Notes: generated by a model from the sequence alone, not told the origin. Counted from the stretch's first letter, positions 37,100-45,917 are shown. The stretch: 64,000 nt of DNA from Thioalkalivibrio thiocyanoxidans ARh2 (GCF_000385215.1 NZ_ARQK01000052.1:1-64000); one strand, 5' to 3'. Made by a program: numbers and translations.

Positions 37100-37375
37100 A
37101 TGTCCATCGAAGTGATCCATCGGCCGGAGCAGGACCATCTGGAACGGCTGGGCGTATTCGACTGGCCGGTCTGGGAAAAGGAGGTCTCGGCCTTCCCCTG
37201 GCACTACGACGAGCGCGAGGTCTGCTACATCCTGGAAGGACAGGTGACGGTCACCCCGGACGGCGGCGGCGAGCCGGTGACGGTTGGCGAGGGCGATCTG
37301 GTGACCTTCCCCGAGGGTATGGACTGCACCTGGGAGATCCACCGCGACATCCGCAAGCACTACCGCTTCGGCTGA
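37100..37375 (+). CDS. Cupin domain protein (Cupin_3/EutQ-like)
   Basis: A 91-residue single-domain cupin. The barrel motifs are EVCYILEGQVTVTPDGG and GEGDLVTFPEGMDCTWEI, characteristic of the Cupin_3 (DUF861) group. The metal-binding histidines usual in cupins are partly missing, so it may be non-metal. GAGGAG lies 8 bases before the ATG at 37100. It converges on the GST gene with a 6-base gap. Function unknown. Confidence 0.85.
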   Translation: MSIEVIHRPEQDHLERLGVFDWPVWEKEVSAFPWHYDEREVCYILEGQVTVTPDGGGEPVTVGEGDLVTFPEGMDCTWEIHRDIRKHYRFG

Positions 37376-37381
37376 GCGCGC

Positions 37382-38059
37382 TTAGCGGGCGAGCCACTGG
37401 GTGTCGAGGGGGGTGTTGAAGGCCTCTTCGACGCGGCGCAGGTAGTAGAGCATGTCGACCGGCAGGTTGATGCCGTCGTGCATCTGCAGGGGGTAGAGGT
37501 CGGCGGCGATCACGCAGTCGGCGATGGACGGGTGGCCGAGGTAGAAGCGGCTGGCCGCCAGGTGGCGAGCCAGATCCGGCAGACGGCTCAGCTTCGCCAG
37601 CTGGTTGTAGCCGTCGTAGCGATCGTTGGCGAGCTCTTCCAGCGACAGGCCGAAGCGGTGCTGCACCTGGGCCTTGTAGTCGGCCAGGGCCTCGGCGCTC
37701 TCGCCAATGCCGTGGAAGCCCGGTGCCAGCGGGGCGTACAACCGATCGAGCACCACATCGACCTTGCTGCGCCAGTCGACCAGGGCCTGCCAGGCATCCT
37801 CGGGGATTACGCCTTCCGCCAGGGGCTCCCCGGTCGGGAACAGGTGGTCGATGTCGCGCAGCGCCGTGAGCGTGTCGGTTACCAGGGTACCGTCATCCAT
37901 CTGCAGGACCGGCGACTGGCGGGCCACGCCCAGCTCGAAGAAGGTCTCGTCGTCGAACCAGTCCAGCGCGACGGTTTCGAGCTCCACACCCTTGTAGCCA
38001 CAGGCCAGGCGCAGGCGGTCGGCCTTCGCGTCGTGCGGGAAGTGGTAGAGCGTAGCCAC
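37382..38059 (-). CDS. Glutathione S-transferase family protein
   Basis: A 225-residue protein with an N-terminal thioredoxin-like domain (TLYHFPHDAKADRLRLACGYKG; SPVLQMDDGTLVTDT, where the cis-Pro and glutathione-binding Asp-Thr lie) and an all-helical C-terminal domain. It starts with GTG at 38059. It sits 4 bases after the EVE-domain gene and is the last gene of the fau-EVE-GST unit. Confidence 0.83.
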   Translation of the reverse strand: MATLYHFPHDAKADRLRLACGYKGVELETVALDWFDDETFFELGVARQSPVLQMDDGTLVTDTLTALRDIDHLFPTGEPLAEGVIPEDAWQALVDWRSKVDVVLDRLYAPLAPGFHGIGESAEALADYKAQVQHRFGLSLEELANDRYDGYNQLAKLSRLPDLARHLAASRFYLGHPSIADCVIAADLYPLQMHDGINLPVDMLYYLRRVEEAFNTPLDTQWLAR

Positions 38060-38063
38060 GCGG

Positions 38064-38528
38064 TTATTTTCCGCGCTGGGCGTGGCTCAGGATGAAGTCC
38101 CACTGCTCCTGGGTGATCGGCATGACCGACAGGCGGTTGCCGCGGCGCACCAGCGGGCAGTCCTCGAGCTGCGGCTGCTGCTTCAGCCAGTCGAGGGTGA
38201 TGATGTCGCCGAATTTTTCCTCGAAGGCGACATCCACCCGCAGCCAGCGCGGGTTGTCCGGGTCGCTCTTCGGGTCGTAGTGCGGGTCCTCGGGGTCGAA
38301 GGCGCAGGAGTCCGGATAGGCCTCCTTCTCGATGCGCATAATGCCGACAATGCCCGGCGGCTTGGCGTTGGAGTGGTAGAAGAAGGCGAGATCGCCCTTC
38401 TTCATCTCGTCGCGCATCATGTTGCGCACCTGGTAGTTGCGGATGCCGTCCCAGGGCTCCACGCCCACGCGTTCCAGGTCGTCAATGCTGAACTCGTCGG
38501 GCTCGGATTTCATCAGCCAGTAGGCCAT
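38064..38528 (-). CDS. EVE domain protein
   Basis: A 154-residue protein consisting of one EVE (PUA-like) domain. The signatures are YWLMKSEPDEFSIDDL at the N-terminus, WDGIRNYQVRNMMRDEMKKGDLAFFYHSN in the middle, and the LSVMPITQEQWDFIL C-terminal end. EVE proteins bind modified bases in DNA or RNA. Genes of this kind often lie beside fau in gammaproteobacteria. The start at 38528 is where homology begins. Confidence 0.92.
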   Translation of the reverse strand: MAYWLMKSEPDEFSIDDLERVGVEPWDGIRNYQVRNMMRDEMKKGDLAFFYHSNAKPPGIVGIMRIEKEAYPDSCAFDPEDPHYDPKSDPDNPRWLRVDVAFEEKFGDIITLDWLKQQPQLEDCPLVRRGNRLSVMPITQEQWDFILSHAQRGK

Positions 38529-38560
38529 GCGGTTTCCTCGTGCCGGCTCGGGCGTGTGGG

Positions 38561-39196
38561 TCAGGTGTGCGTATTGTGCCGCGCGCGGCGGGGCAGCGCA
38601 TGCCAGCCGTCCTCCGTGACCACGCCGTCCAGTGGGACGTCCCATGGCTGGCTGGGGAGGGCCTCGACCCCCTGCAGGGCATGGGCCACGCCAATCAGCT
38701 TGGGGCGGCGGATACCGAAGCGGCGGCGGGCGAAGTAGCGGTCGTAGTAGCCCGCACCCATGCCCATGCGGTTGCCGGCGTGGTCGAACGCGACCAGCGG
38801 CAGCAGGACCACCTGCATCTCGCGGCGCCAGATGCGCGGGGCATCGGGACAGGGCTCGGCAATGCCGAAGCCGTTGTGGCATAGCGGGGCGTCCGGCCCC
38901 CAGGCGTGAAAGTGCATGCGCCCAGGGCGCTTGGCATCCATCACCGGCAGGGCAATGCGAGTGCCGCGTCGGGCCAGGGCCACGGTCAGGGGGGTCAGAT
39001 CCACCTCGCCACGCAGGCCCCGGTAGGCGCCGATGCAATGGGGCTGCCAGCGCTGGAACCAGCGCAGCAGGTGATCGCAGATCAGGGCGGAATGAATCTC
39101 GAGCCGCTCGTCGGACAGCGCGGCGCGTTCGCGGCGCAGGCGCAGCCGTAGCTGGCGCAGTTCGTCAGGCGTGAAGGAGGTCTCGTCCCTGGACAT
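38561..39196 (-). CDS. fau: 5-formyltetrahydrofolate cyclo-ligase
   Basis: A 211-residue ATP-dependent enzyme that converts 5-formyl-THF to 5,10-methenyl-THF. The family motif GNRMGMGAGYYDRYFA (ATP/Mg site) is clear and AYRGLRGEVDLTPL lies in the N-terminal half. Its ATG is about 20 bases downstream of the 6S RNA 3' end, the same arrangement as ssrS-ygfA in E. coli, so it is likely transcribed by read-through from the RNA gene. The ribosome site is weak. Confidence 0.93.
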   Translation of the reverse strand: MSRDETSFTPDELRQLRLRLRRERAALSDERLEIHSALICDHLLRWFQRWQPHCIGAYRGLRGEVDLTPLTVALARRGTRIALPVMDAKRPGRMHFHAWGPDAPLCHNGFGIAEPCPDAPRIWRREMQVVLLPLVAFDHAGNRMGMGAGYYDRYFARRRFGIRRPKLIGVAHALQGVEALPSQPWDVPLDGVVTEDGWHALPRRARHNTHT

Positions 39197-39217
39197 ACGA
39201 TCCGCAAGTAATGAAGT

Positions 39218-39410
39218 GGACGCGCCCCGCGGGCGCCGAAGTGACCATCGACCTTGAACCAGAGGTTCAGGTGGGAGAAGCCTCCGAATCTTAAGGCTTT
39301 CCGCTCGATGACGGACATGCGCAACGAAACGGAAGTGCTCGGTCCCGTGGTGAAGAATTAAGGCTCAAGGGTACCACCAGGCCACTTTCGCACGCCGCAG
39401 CGACGCGTCC
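39218..39410 (-). ncRNA. ssrS: 6S RNA
   Basis: On the minus strand, bases 39410-39218 form a rod closed by GGACGCG/CGCGTCC. The sequence matches conserved pieces of E. coli 6S RNA in order: CCCTTGAGCC near the 5' part, a central region with CATGTCCGTC, then GCGGAAAGCCTTAAG, and CACCTGAACC TCTGGTTCAAGG in the 3' arm. The length of about 193 nt fits. It lies directly upstream of fau, as in other gammaproteobacteria. 6S RNA binds sigma-70 RNA polymerase and restrains transcription in stationary phase. Ends are inferred from the closing stem. Confidence 0.88.
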
Positions 39411-39416
39411 GGCACC

Positions 39417-39422
39417 ATTATG
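39417..39422 (-). promoter_or_regulatory. -10 element of the 6S RNA promoter
   Basis: CATAAT on the minus strand (39422-39417) lies about 7 bases before the inferred 5' end at 39410. A clear -35 is not seen at the usual spacing. The rest of the gap to 39631 has no gene that I can support. Confidence 0.5.
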
Positions 39423-39631
39423 AACCAATCCCCCGGGGGTGTGCGCAACCATGATCACAGAAGGGTTGCACGATCCACCCAGGGCGGAATCCGGCCGCGC
39501 GGGAGACTCGCCGGTTTGGATGGGTTTTAGCAATCACGCCCGGGTGACGTAGGATTCGCGTTTTCCGGATGGATGCGAGTGGGCGGTGCGCAACGAGTAC
39601 CGGCCCTCTCCGGATTGTGCAGAGGAGCAAT

Positions 39632-40798
39632 ATGGAATCGCCGCAGAAACTGATCCCCGGATACGCCAACGCCAAGGCGACGCGTCGGTATGCGGAACAC
39701 TACATCGCCGAGGGCAAGGCCGCCGAGGGCCACTACAGCGAGTTCTCGCGCGCCAAGATGCGCCTGTCCAGCCTGGGCATTGGCACCTTTGGTGGCGCCG
39801 CCACGGCCGAGGTGGACGCCGCGATCTCCGCCATCGTGGCCCGTGGCCTGACCGAGGGCATCAATGTCGTCGACACCGGTGCCCACTACCGCTACGGGCG
39901 CTCGCTGGCGGCCGTCGGCGCGGGCGTGCGCACGGCCCTGGAGGCCGGGGTCCCGCGCGAGGCGATGTTCCTGATCTCCAAGGGTGGTTTTCTGACCCTG
40001 CGCGGCGGGCCGCCTGATGACATGGACGCCTGGTTCCAGCGCGAGATCGAGTCCCAGGGCATGGGCAACCGCGATGATCTGGCCAAGGGCGCGCACCTGC
40101 TGACGCCGGAGTACATCCACTATCAGATGGAACTGTCGCGCTCGCTGATGGGGGTGGAGACGCTGGATGCCTTCATCATCGACCAGCCCGAGGTCCATAT
40201 CCACGAGATCGGCAAGGAGGCGACCAACCGCAAGCTGGAGCCGGTGTTCGAGGTGCTGGAGCGCGCGGCGCGGGAAAAGAAGATCCGCGCCTACGGGATC
40301 TCCACGTTCGAGGGCTTCCGCGAGGAGACCGACGCCGCTGTGTTTCAGTCGCTGACCTCCATGCAGGGCCTGGCCGAACGTGCCGCGCAGACCGTGACCG
40401 GCGACGACCACGCCCGGCACCACTTCAAGATCGGGATGCTCCCGTTCAACCAGGTGATGCTGGAAGGCTTCACCCGCTTCAATACCGCGACCGGGCAGGG
40501 CAATGTGGCGAGCCCGCTGCAGGCCGCGCACCAGCTGGAGGTGTACATGTTCGCCTCCCATTCCATGCTGAAGGGACACCTCGCCCAGCAGTCGGTGGAG
40601 GTGGTCGGGCAGCAGCTGGCGGACCTGCCCAATCCGGCGCAGCGCGCGATGCAGTTCAACCGCTCCACGCCGGGGCTGGGTACGTCCCTGGTCGGCATGA
40701 GCACGCCGGAGCACCTGGACGACATGCTGGCGGTGATGCGCGAACCGCTGCTGGAGAAGAAGGCCTACCTCGGGATGTTCAAGAAGGCCGAGGAGTAA
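39632..40798 (+). CDS. Aldo/keto reductase family protein
   Basis: A 388-residue soluble protein with an aldo/keto reductase barrel. Candidate catalytic residues are Asp and Tyr in VVDTGAHYRYGRS and Lys in FLISKGGF. The family's YGISTFEGF strand and GLGTSLVGMSTPEHLDDML phosphate-site region are present. It is longer than typical members (about 320), with an insertion after the catalytic lysine (residues ~125-165). GAGGAG precedes the ATG at 39632. It is followed by a REP-like hairpin. Substrate unknown. Confidence 0.82.
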   Translation: MESPQKLIPGYANAKATRRYAEHYIAEGKAAEGHYSEFSRAKMRLSSLGIGTFGGAATAEVDAAISAIVARGLTEGINVVDTGAHYRYGRSLAAVGAGVRTALEAGVPREAMFLISKGGFLTLRGGPPDDMDAWFQREIESQGMGNRDDLAKGAHLLTPEYIHYQMELSRSLMGVETLDAFIIDQPEVHIHEIGKEATNRKLEPVFEVLERAAREKKIRAYGISTFEGFREETDAAVFQSLTSMQGLAERAAQTVTGDDHARHHFKIGMLPFNQVMLEGFTRFNTATGQGNVASPLQAAHQLEVYMFASHSMLKGHLAQQSVEVVGQQLADLPNPAQRAMQFNRSTPGLGTSLVGMSTPEHLDDMLAVMREPLLEKKAYLGMFKKAEE

Positions 40799-40819
40799 GC
40801 CGGAGCCTGGTCTCCCCCT

Positions 40820-40898
40820 TGTGGGAGCCGGCTTGCCGGCGAAGCCCCTGCCTGCATCCGGCCTTGGCAGGGGCTTCGCGTGCAAGCACGCTCCCACA
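40820..40898. repeat. REP-like long hairpin
   Basis: TGTGGGAGCCGGCTTGCCGG (from 40820) pairs with the GCAAGCACGCTCCCACA arm ending at 40898, and AAGCCCCTGCC pairs with GGCAGGGGCTT inside. It closely resembles the TGTGGGAGC-type repetitive extragenic palindromes of pseudomonads. It may also serve as a 3' end for the preceding gene. Confidence 0.75.
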
Positions 40899-40935
40899 GG
40901 GTCTGCGATAGAGAATTCATGCACAAGGGTATGTC

Positions 40936-42525
40936 ATGCAGGTTGATCTGAAGGCCCTCGAATTCCCCGCGATCCAGCGTCTGCTGGAGCGCCTGACCGC
41001 GACGCCATACGGCGCGGATGCCGCACGCGGGCTGGAGCCGGCACCGAATCTGGATGCGGCGCGCGCACTGCAGACTGCGGTGACCGTCGCGCGCCAGCGT
41101 TTGGATGCGGGCACCCTGCCGCGTCTGGGGCAGCTGCCGGACGTGCGCGCGGCGCTGCGCCAGGCATCCAACCCCGGGGCCGCGCTGCCGGTGCAGGCCC
41201 TGCACAACCTCCAGACGATCATGCGGCATGCGCGCGAGCTGGCGGATCAACTGGCGGACACCCCCGAGATCTATCCGGCAGACCTGAACAAGCTGTATCC
41301 GCCCGAGGGGCTGGAAGAGCGCCTGTCGGCGTGCCTGAACCCCGGCGGGTCGCTGCGCGAAGACGCGAGCCCCTCGCTGGTCGAGGCCTTCGAACAGCGC
41401 GGACGCCTGCGCGACGAGGTCGAGGCGGTGGTGAAAAAGCGCCTGGCGGCCTCCGATGTCGTGCACAAGGGCGAGGACGCACTGAAGGTCCAGTGGCACC
41501 AGGAGCGCGCGGTGATGGTGCTGCGCGGCGAGGCGGCCAACGCGGTCAAGGGCGTGCGTCGTGGCACCGCGATGGGTGGGCGCGACCAGATTGTCGAGCC
41601 GATCGAGGCGGTGCCGCTGAACAACCAGCTGGATACAGTCAACGGCCAGATCAATACCGAGCAGCAGCGCCTGCTGCGCGAGCTGACCGACGTGGTGCGC
41701 CAGTACGGCGAGCCGCTGGAGCTGATGCTGACGGCCCTGACCTGGATCGATCTGGCATCCGCCGCCGCGCAGCTATCCGCACAGATGAATGCCCATGCCC
41801 CGCGGCTGGAGGCGGAGGCCGGGGTGGAGCTGATCGAGGCCTACCACCCGCTGCTGCTGTTGCAGTTCGCCGAGGGCAACGGGCCGCAGCCGGTGCCGCT
41901 GTCGATCCGACTGGATGGCGAGCAGCCCCTGTTGCTGATCACCGGGCCGAATACCGGCGGCAAGACCGTCGCGCTGAAGACGCTCGGGCTGCTGGTCACC
42001 ATGGCCTGGTGCGGGCTGCATATCCCGGCCGAGCAGGACTGCCGCATCGGGCGCTTCGACCAGGTGATGGTCGATGTCGGCGACAACCAGAGCCTGTTCC
42101 ACCACCTGTCGACGTTTGCCGGGCATGTGGAGGTCCTGAAGCGCATTTTGGACCACGCCGGCCCCGAGAGCCTGATCCTGCTGGACGAGCTGGGCACGGG
42201 CACCGACCCGGACGAGGGCGCGGCACTGGCGATGGCGATGCTGGACGAGCTGCGTGCGCGTGGCACGCGCGGGATCGTGAATACCCACCTGGCGCCCCTG
42301 AAGGACTACGCCGCCCAGCATGCGGGCATCGTGAACGCCTCGATGCAGTTCGATGCCGAGACGCTGTCCCCGACCTACCGGCTGCTGATCGGCGAGCCGG
42401 GTGTGTCGTTCGGCCTTACGATTGCCGAGAAGAACGGGCTGCCGGCCCAACTGGTCGCCCGCGCCCGCGAGCATTTCGCCGAACTCGCCACCGCCCAGGC
42501 CGGGGGCGATCCCGGCAGGGGCTGA
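40936..42525 (+). CDS. MutS2-like ATPase lacking the Smr nuclease domain
   Basis: A 529-residue MutS-superfamily protein with a MutS2-like helical lever/clamp region (residues ~1-310) and a C-terminal ATPase domain. Walker A is GPNTGGKT, Walker B is LILLDELGTGTDP, and the D-loop and NTHLAPLK switch follow. Full MutS2 proteins are about 780 residues and end in a connector and Smr nuclease domain; this one stops just after the ATPase. A role in recombination control or ribosome rescue is therefore uncertain. AAGGGT precedes the ATG at 40936. Confidence 0.85.
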   Translation: MQVDLKALEFPAIQRLLERLTATPYGADAARGLEPAPNLDAARALQTAVTVARQRLDAGTLPRLGQLPDVRAALRQASNPGAALPVQALHNLQTIMRHARELADQLADTPEIYPADLNKLYPPEGLEERLSACLNPGGSLREDASPSLVEAFEQRGRLRDEVEAVVKKRLAASDVVHKGEDALKVQWHQERAVMVLRGEAANAVKGVRRGTAMGGRDQIVEPIEAVPLNNQLDTVNGQINTEQQRLLRELTDVVRQYGEPLELMLTALTWIDLASAAAQLSAQMNAHAPRLEAEAGVELIEAYHPLLLLQFAEGNGPQPVPLSIRLDGEQPLLLITGPNTGGKTVALKTLGLLVTMAWCGLHIPAEQDCRIGRFDQVMVDVGDNQSLFHHLSTFAGHVEVLKRILDHAGPESLILLDELGTGTDPDEGAALAMAMLDELRARGTRGIVNTHLAPLKDYAAQHAGIVNASMQFDAETLSPTYRLLIGEPGVSFGLTIAEKNGLPAQLVARAREHFAELATAQAGGDPGRG

Positions 42526-42540
42526 GCCCCGAACGAGGCG

Positions 42541-43110
42541 CTACCACATGAGGTCGTCGGGGACGACGTAGTCCTTGTACGGGTCGTCGGGATCGGGCTC
42601 GGAATCGCCGCTTTCTTCGGCCGGGATGACCAGCGGCCACTCGGCATCCCGCTCGCGGATCTTGTCCGCGATCTCGCGCGGGATTACGCGGAAACCCTTG
42701 CTCGGGTGCAGCTCCAGGCCTGCCAAGGCCGCGCGCCCGTCGACCAGGCGCTTGCGGGTGTCCTCGGTTACCGGCAGGTGGCGGATCTGCCCGTCGAACT
42801 GGAAGTGGTAGTCGATCGCGGCGTCGCCGGTGGGGATCGGGGCCAGGTGCTGGTTGACCAGTTCGCGAATCTGGGCCCGGCGCGCACGGCGTTCGGCCTT
42901 TTCCTGTCGTTCCTGGTTCTTCTCGCGCGAGCGCTGGGCCTGCTCGGCCTGGCGGGCCGCCGCGGCGCTGGCCTCGGCGTCGGCGGGCTTGCCCTTTTTC
43001 TTTTTTGGTTGTGTCTTCTGGGCCTTGTGCTTCTGGCTCTTGGCCTTGCGCACCTGTTTTTCATCCACCAGCCCGGTCTTCAGGAGCTGGTTGCGCAGAT
43101 CGTCCGACAT
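42541..43110 (-). CDS. DUF2058 family protein (YaiL-like)
   Basis: A 189-residue protein. The N-terminal third (MSDDLRNQLLKTGLVDEKQ) leads into a highly basic, Lys/Arg/Gln-rich helical segment (residues ~20-85). The conserved DUF2058 core begins at NQHLAPIPTGDAAIDYHFQFDG. The basic segment suggests nucleic-acid association. Function is not established. It converges on the MutS2-like gene with a 15-base gap. Confidence 0.9.
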   Translation of the reverse strand: MSDDLRNQLLKTGLVDEKQVRKAKSQKHKAQKTQPKKKKGKPADAEASAAAARQAEQAQRSREKNQERQEKAERRARRAQIRELVNQHLAPIPTGDAAIDYHFQFDGQIRHLPVTEDTRKRLVDGRAALAGLELHPSKGFRVIPREIADKIRERDAEWPLVIPAEESGDSEPDPDDPYKDYVVPDDLMW

Positions 43111-43146
43111 GCCGCTTGCCTGTAGAAAATGTGCCGGGAGGATAGC

Positions 43147-43638
43147 CTATGTGCAGCCGGCCTGTGTGAGTTCGGGTATTCCGTCCCGGATCTCGGTCAC
43201 GGGCAGGGCCGGGAACAGAAGCTGCAGACGCCGTGTGAGGTCGGGGGTCGCGGCGGGATCACCGAGATCCAGGGCGGACTTAAACAGGCGCATCGCAGCC
43301 GTTCGTTCGCATGTGACCTCCAGCGCCTTCGTGGCGGTGTACAGCGCCGCCCGGTTCGGCTGGTGGGGGCCTTCGGGTTTGAGGCGGCGGCGCAGGGCGC
43401 GCACGCGGGCGGTGGTTCGATCGCGCCAACTCGCGGCGGCCTGCATCAGCGCCTCCCAGTTGTGCTTGCGTATGCCCCCCGGGTACCACAGGGCGAACAG
43501 GGCGAGGATGACATCGACGTCATGGTTCTCCTGCCAGTGCAGCAGGCGTTCCCGGGCTGGTGCGGAGGCCCAGATTCGCAGCGCGAAATCCCAGAAGCTG
43601 TCGAAGCCCAAGCCGTGCGGCCTGGCAGCCTCAGGCAC
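43147..43638 (-). CDS. TIGR02444 family protein
   Basis: A 163-residue soluble, mainly helical protein of the uncharacterised TIGR02444 group, recognised by FDSFWDFALRIWA near the N-terminus, DVDVILALFALWYPG in the middle and WRDRTTARVRALRRRLK after it. The start is GTG at 43638, overlapping the end of fnr by 8 bases, so it is translated from the fnr transcript. Confidence 0.8.
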   Translation of the reverse strand: MPEAARPHGLGFDSFWDFALRIWASAPARERLLHWQENHDVDVILALFALWYPGGIRKHNWEALMQAAASWRDRTTARVRALRRRLKPEGPHQPNRAALYTATKALEVTCERTAAMRLFKSALDLGDPAATPDLTRRLQLLFPALPVTEIRDGIPELTQAGCT

Positions 43639-44362
43639 CGCTGGCGGCGGACGTGAGGGTTACGCCGGCGGCATTGTGCAGGCTCTTCGGCTCGAGGATT
43701 TCGAGATCCCGGGTGTGGAGGCTGATCACCCCCTGTTTGCGCAGCTGCGTGAACAGGCGGCTGATGGTCTCCTGGGTCAGGCCCAGATGGTTGGCGATGT
43801 CGGCGCGCGACATCGGCAGATAGAAGCGTTCGGGGGACAGGCCGCGCGCACGGTGCCGTTCGGACAGGGTCACCAGGAACGTGGCCAGGCGCTGCTCCGC
43901 CGTGCGCTGCCCGAGCAGGGCATGCACGCTCTCGTCCTGGGCCAGCCCCTTGCTCATCACATTCATCATGTGCTGGCGGAAGGTGGGCAGCTTGTCGGCA
44001 AGGTCGTCCACATGGGTGAACGGGACTGCGCAGACACTGGTGGATTCCAGCGCCACGGCACTGACCGGATGTTTCCCGGAATGGATCGCGTCGAGCCCGA
44101 GCAGGTCGCCGGCGAGGGCGAACCCGGTGATCTGTTCGGTGCCGTCGTCGCTGATCAGGACCGCTTTCAGTGCGCCCGTTCGCACGGCGAACAGGGTGTC
44201 GAAGCGCTCGCCCATATTGAACAGCGAAGTCCCCTTCTCGATCGGGCGGCGCTGCTGAACGATCTCGTCGAGTTGCCAGAGTTCGTTCTGCGGCAGCCCC
44301 ATCGGCAGGCAGAGCTGACGCAGGGAGCAGTGCTCGCAGGCTTGGGTTGGGCGCAATGTCAT
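43631..44362 (-). CDS. fnr: FNR/Anr-type oxygen-sensing regulator
   Basis: A 243-residue Crp/Fnr regulator. The four iron-sulfur ligands are Cys9, Cys12 and Cys18 in ACEHCSLRQLC, and Cys111 in ESTSVCAVPF. The C-terminal helix-turn-helix is SRADIANHLGLTQETISRLF, with the ETISR recognition residues of true FNR proteins. It should bind TTGAT-N4-ATCAA sites when the 4Fe-4S cluster is intact under low oxygen. It is divergent from the CFA synthase gene. No clear FNR site is visible in the shared 205-base intergenic region. Confidence 0.93.
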   Translation of the reverse strand: MTLRPTQACEHCSLRQLCLPMGLPQNELWQLDEIVQQRRPIEKGTSLFNMGERFDTLFAVRTGALKAVLISDDGTEQITGFALAGDLLGLDAIHSGKHPVSAVALESTSVCAVPFTHVDDLADKLPTFRQHMMNVMSKGLAQDESVHALLGQRTAEQRLATFLVTLSERHRARGLSPERFYLPMSRADIANHLGLTQETISRLFTQLRKQGVISLHTRDLEILEPKSLHNAAGVTLTSAASGA

Positions 44363-44567
44363 GTGCGCAGGTTAGCGGTTTTGACCGCGGCTAGGGAAGC
44401 GCCTGTGGCTCACGGGAAGAGGCTTGCTCGCATGAGGAATTCCGTTATTGTGAGTGTGGAACCTTTTGAGGTGGCGACGATCCGCTATTTCAGATGCTTG
44501 TGTCGCGGCCAGCGCGATATACAGGCTCTGTTCCATGTGGCAGACGATTCGCAGGGGAAGGGATGCA

Positions 44568-45806
44568 ATGATCGAACGGATGCTGAACGAATACATGCGC
44601 CACGGCACGCTGATCCTGCGCGAGCCTGACGGGAGCGAGCGCCGATTCGGGCAGGGGGCGCCCGAGATTACGATGCAGATCCACGATGCGGCGGCTCTCA
44701 AGCGTATTGCGCGCGATCCCGGATTCCAGCTGGGCGAGACCTATATGGACGGGCTCTGGTCGCCGGGGCCCGAGGGTATCCGGGTGTTTCTGGATGTGGC
44801 CATGCGCAACTTTGCACCCATGTTCCAGCGTCGCGTCCACCCGCTGGTGTGCATGTTCCGCGGGATCCTGGAGCAGGGGAACCGCATCGCGCGCAGCTAC
44901 CAGAACATCTCGCACCATTACGACGTGGACGAGTGGCTGTTCCGCCGTTTTCTCGACGACGGGATGTTCTACAGCTGTGCCTATTTCGAGCGCCCGGACA
45001 TGACCCTGGAAGAGGCCCAGCAGGCGAAGTGCGCGATGCTGCGCAAGAAGCTGGTGCTGGAGCCCGGTCAGCGGGTACTGGATATCGGCTGTGGTTGGGG
45101 TGGGCTGGCCTTCCACCTGGCCGAGAATGCCGATGTCCAGGTGGATGGCATTACCCTGTCCAGGGAGCAGCTGCGCGTGGCCCAGGCGGAGGCGAAGCGC
45201 CGGGGGCTGGACGATCGCGTGCGTTTTTTCTATCAGGACTATCGCGAACACGACGACCAGTACGACCGGATCGTTAGCGTCGGTATGTTCGAGCATGTCG
45301 GCGTGCCCAACTACGGCACGTTCTTCCAGCGGGTGAACGACCTGCTCAAGGACGACGGCGTGGCCGTCCTGCACACGATTGGCCGACAGGGACCGCCAGG
45401 GACAACCAACCCCTGGCTAGGCAAGTACATCTTCCCTGGTGGTTACACCCCGGCCCTGTCCGAGGTGATGGAGGCGCTGGAACCGACCCCGCTGCATACC
45501 ACCGATATCGAGTTCTGGCGGCTGCACTATGCCGAGACTCTCGCGGAGTGGTATCGGCGTTTCCAGAACATCCGCGCCGAGGCGGTGGAGCACTTCGACG
45601 AACGCTTCTGTCGCATGTGGGAGTTCTATCTGGCCAGTTGCGAAGGGACGTTTCGCTGGTGGCGCCAGGTGGTGTTCCACATCCAGATGGCCAAGCAGCA
45701 GGATGCCGTGCCGCTGACCCGTGACTACCTGTATGGCGACGAGGCACCCGAGGTGGTCTCCATCCCGCCCGGCGAGGCGGCCGCCCAGGCTCGCAGTGCC
45801 GCGTAG
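44568..45806 (+). CDS. cfa: Cyclopropane-fatty-acyl-phospholipid synthase
   Basis: A 412-residue SAM-dependent enzyme that adds a methylene bridge to unsaturated acyl chains in membrane phospholipids. The SAM site is VLDIGCGWGGLAFHLA. Further family motifs are QNISHHYDVDEWLFRRFLDD, MFYSCAYFERPDM and SVGMFEHVGVPNY. The upstream region carries GGGAAGGGA before the ATG at 44568. The stop codon TAG is the first triplet of a TAGGGAAACGCCGAT motif. It lies opposite fnr. Confidence 0.92.
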   Translation: MIERMLNEYMRHGTLILREPDGSERRFGQGAPEITMQIHDAAALKRIARDPGFQLGETYMDGLWSPGPEGIRVFLDVAMRNFAPMFQRRVHPLVCMFRGILEQGNRIARSYQNISHHYDVDEWLFRRFLDDGMFYSCAYFERPDMTLEEAQQAKCAMLRKKLVLEPGQRVLDIGCGWGGLAFHLAENADVQVDGITLSREQLRVAQAEAKRRGLDDRVRFFYQDYREHDDQYDRIVSVGMFEHVGVPNYGTFFQRVNDLLKDDGVAVLHTIGRQGPPGTTNPWLGKYIFPGGYTPALSEVMEALEPTPLHTTDIEFWRLHYAETLAEWYRRFQNIRAEAVEHFDERFCRMWEFYLASCEGTFRWWRQVVFHIQMAKQQDAVPLTRDYLYGDEAPEVVSIPPGEAAAQARSAA

Positions 45807-45917
45807 GGAAACGCCGATCAATTTTCTGTTTTTCGGAACGTTTTCCCCTCGTCGGGCACCCGCAACCCCGCTTTTTCCCTACACTTCACCGAAACGCTGA
45901 AGGGGCAGGGACGACGG

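Noticed and set aside
44363-44567. FNR-binding site in the fnr-cfa intergenic region
   Set aside because: I found no TTGAT-N4-ATCAA-like palindrome with acceptable match.
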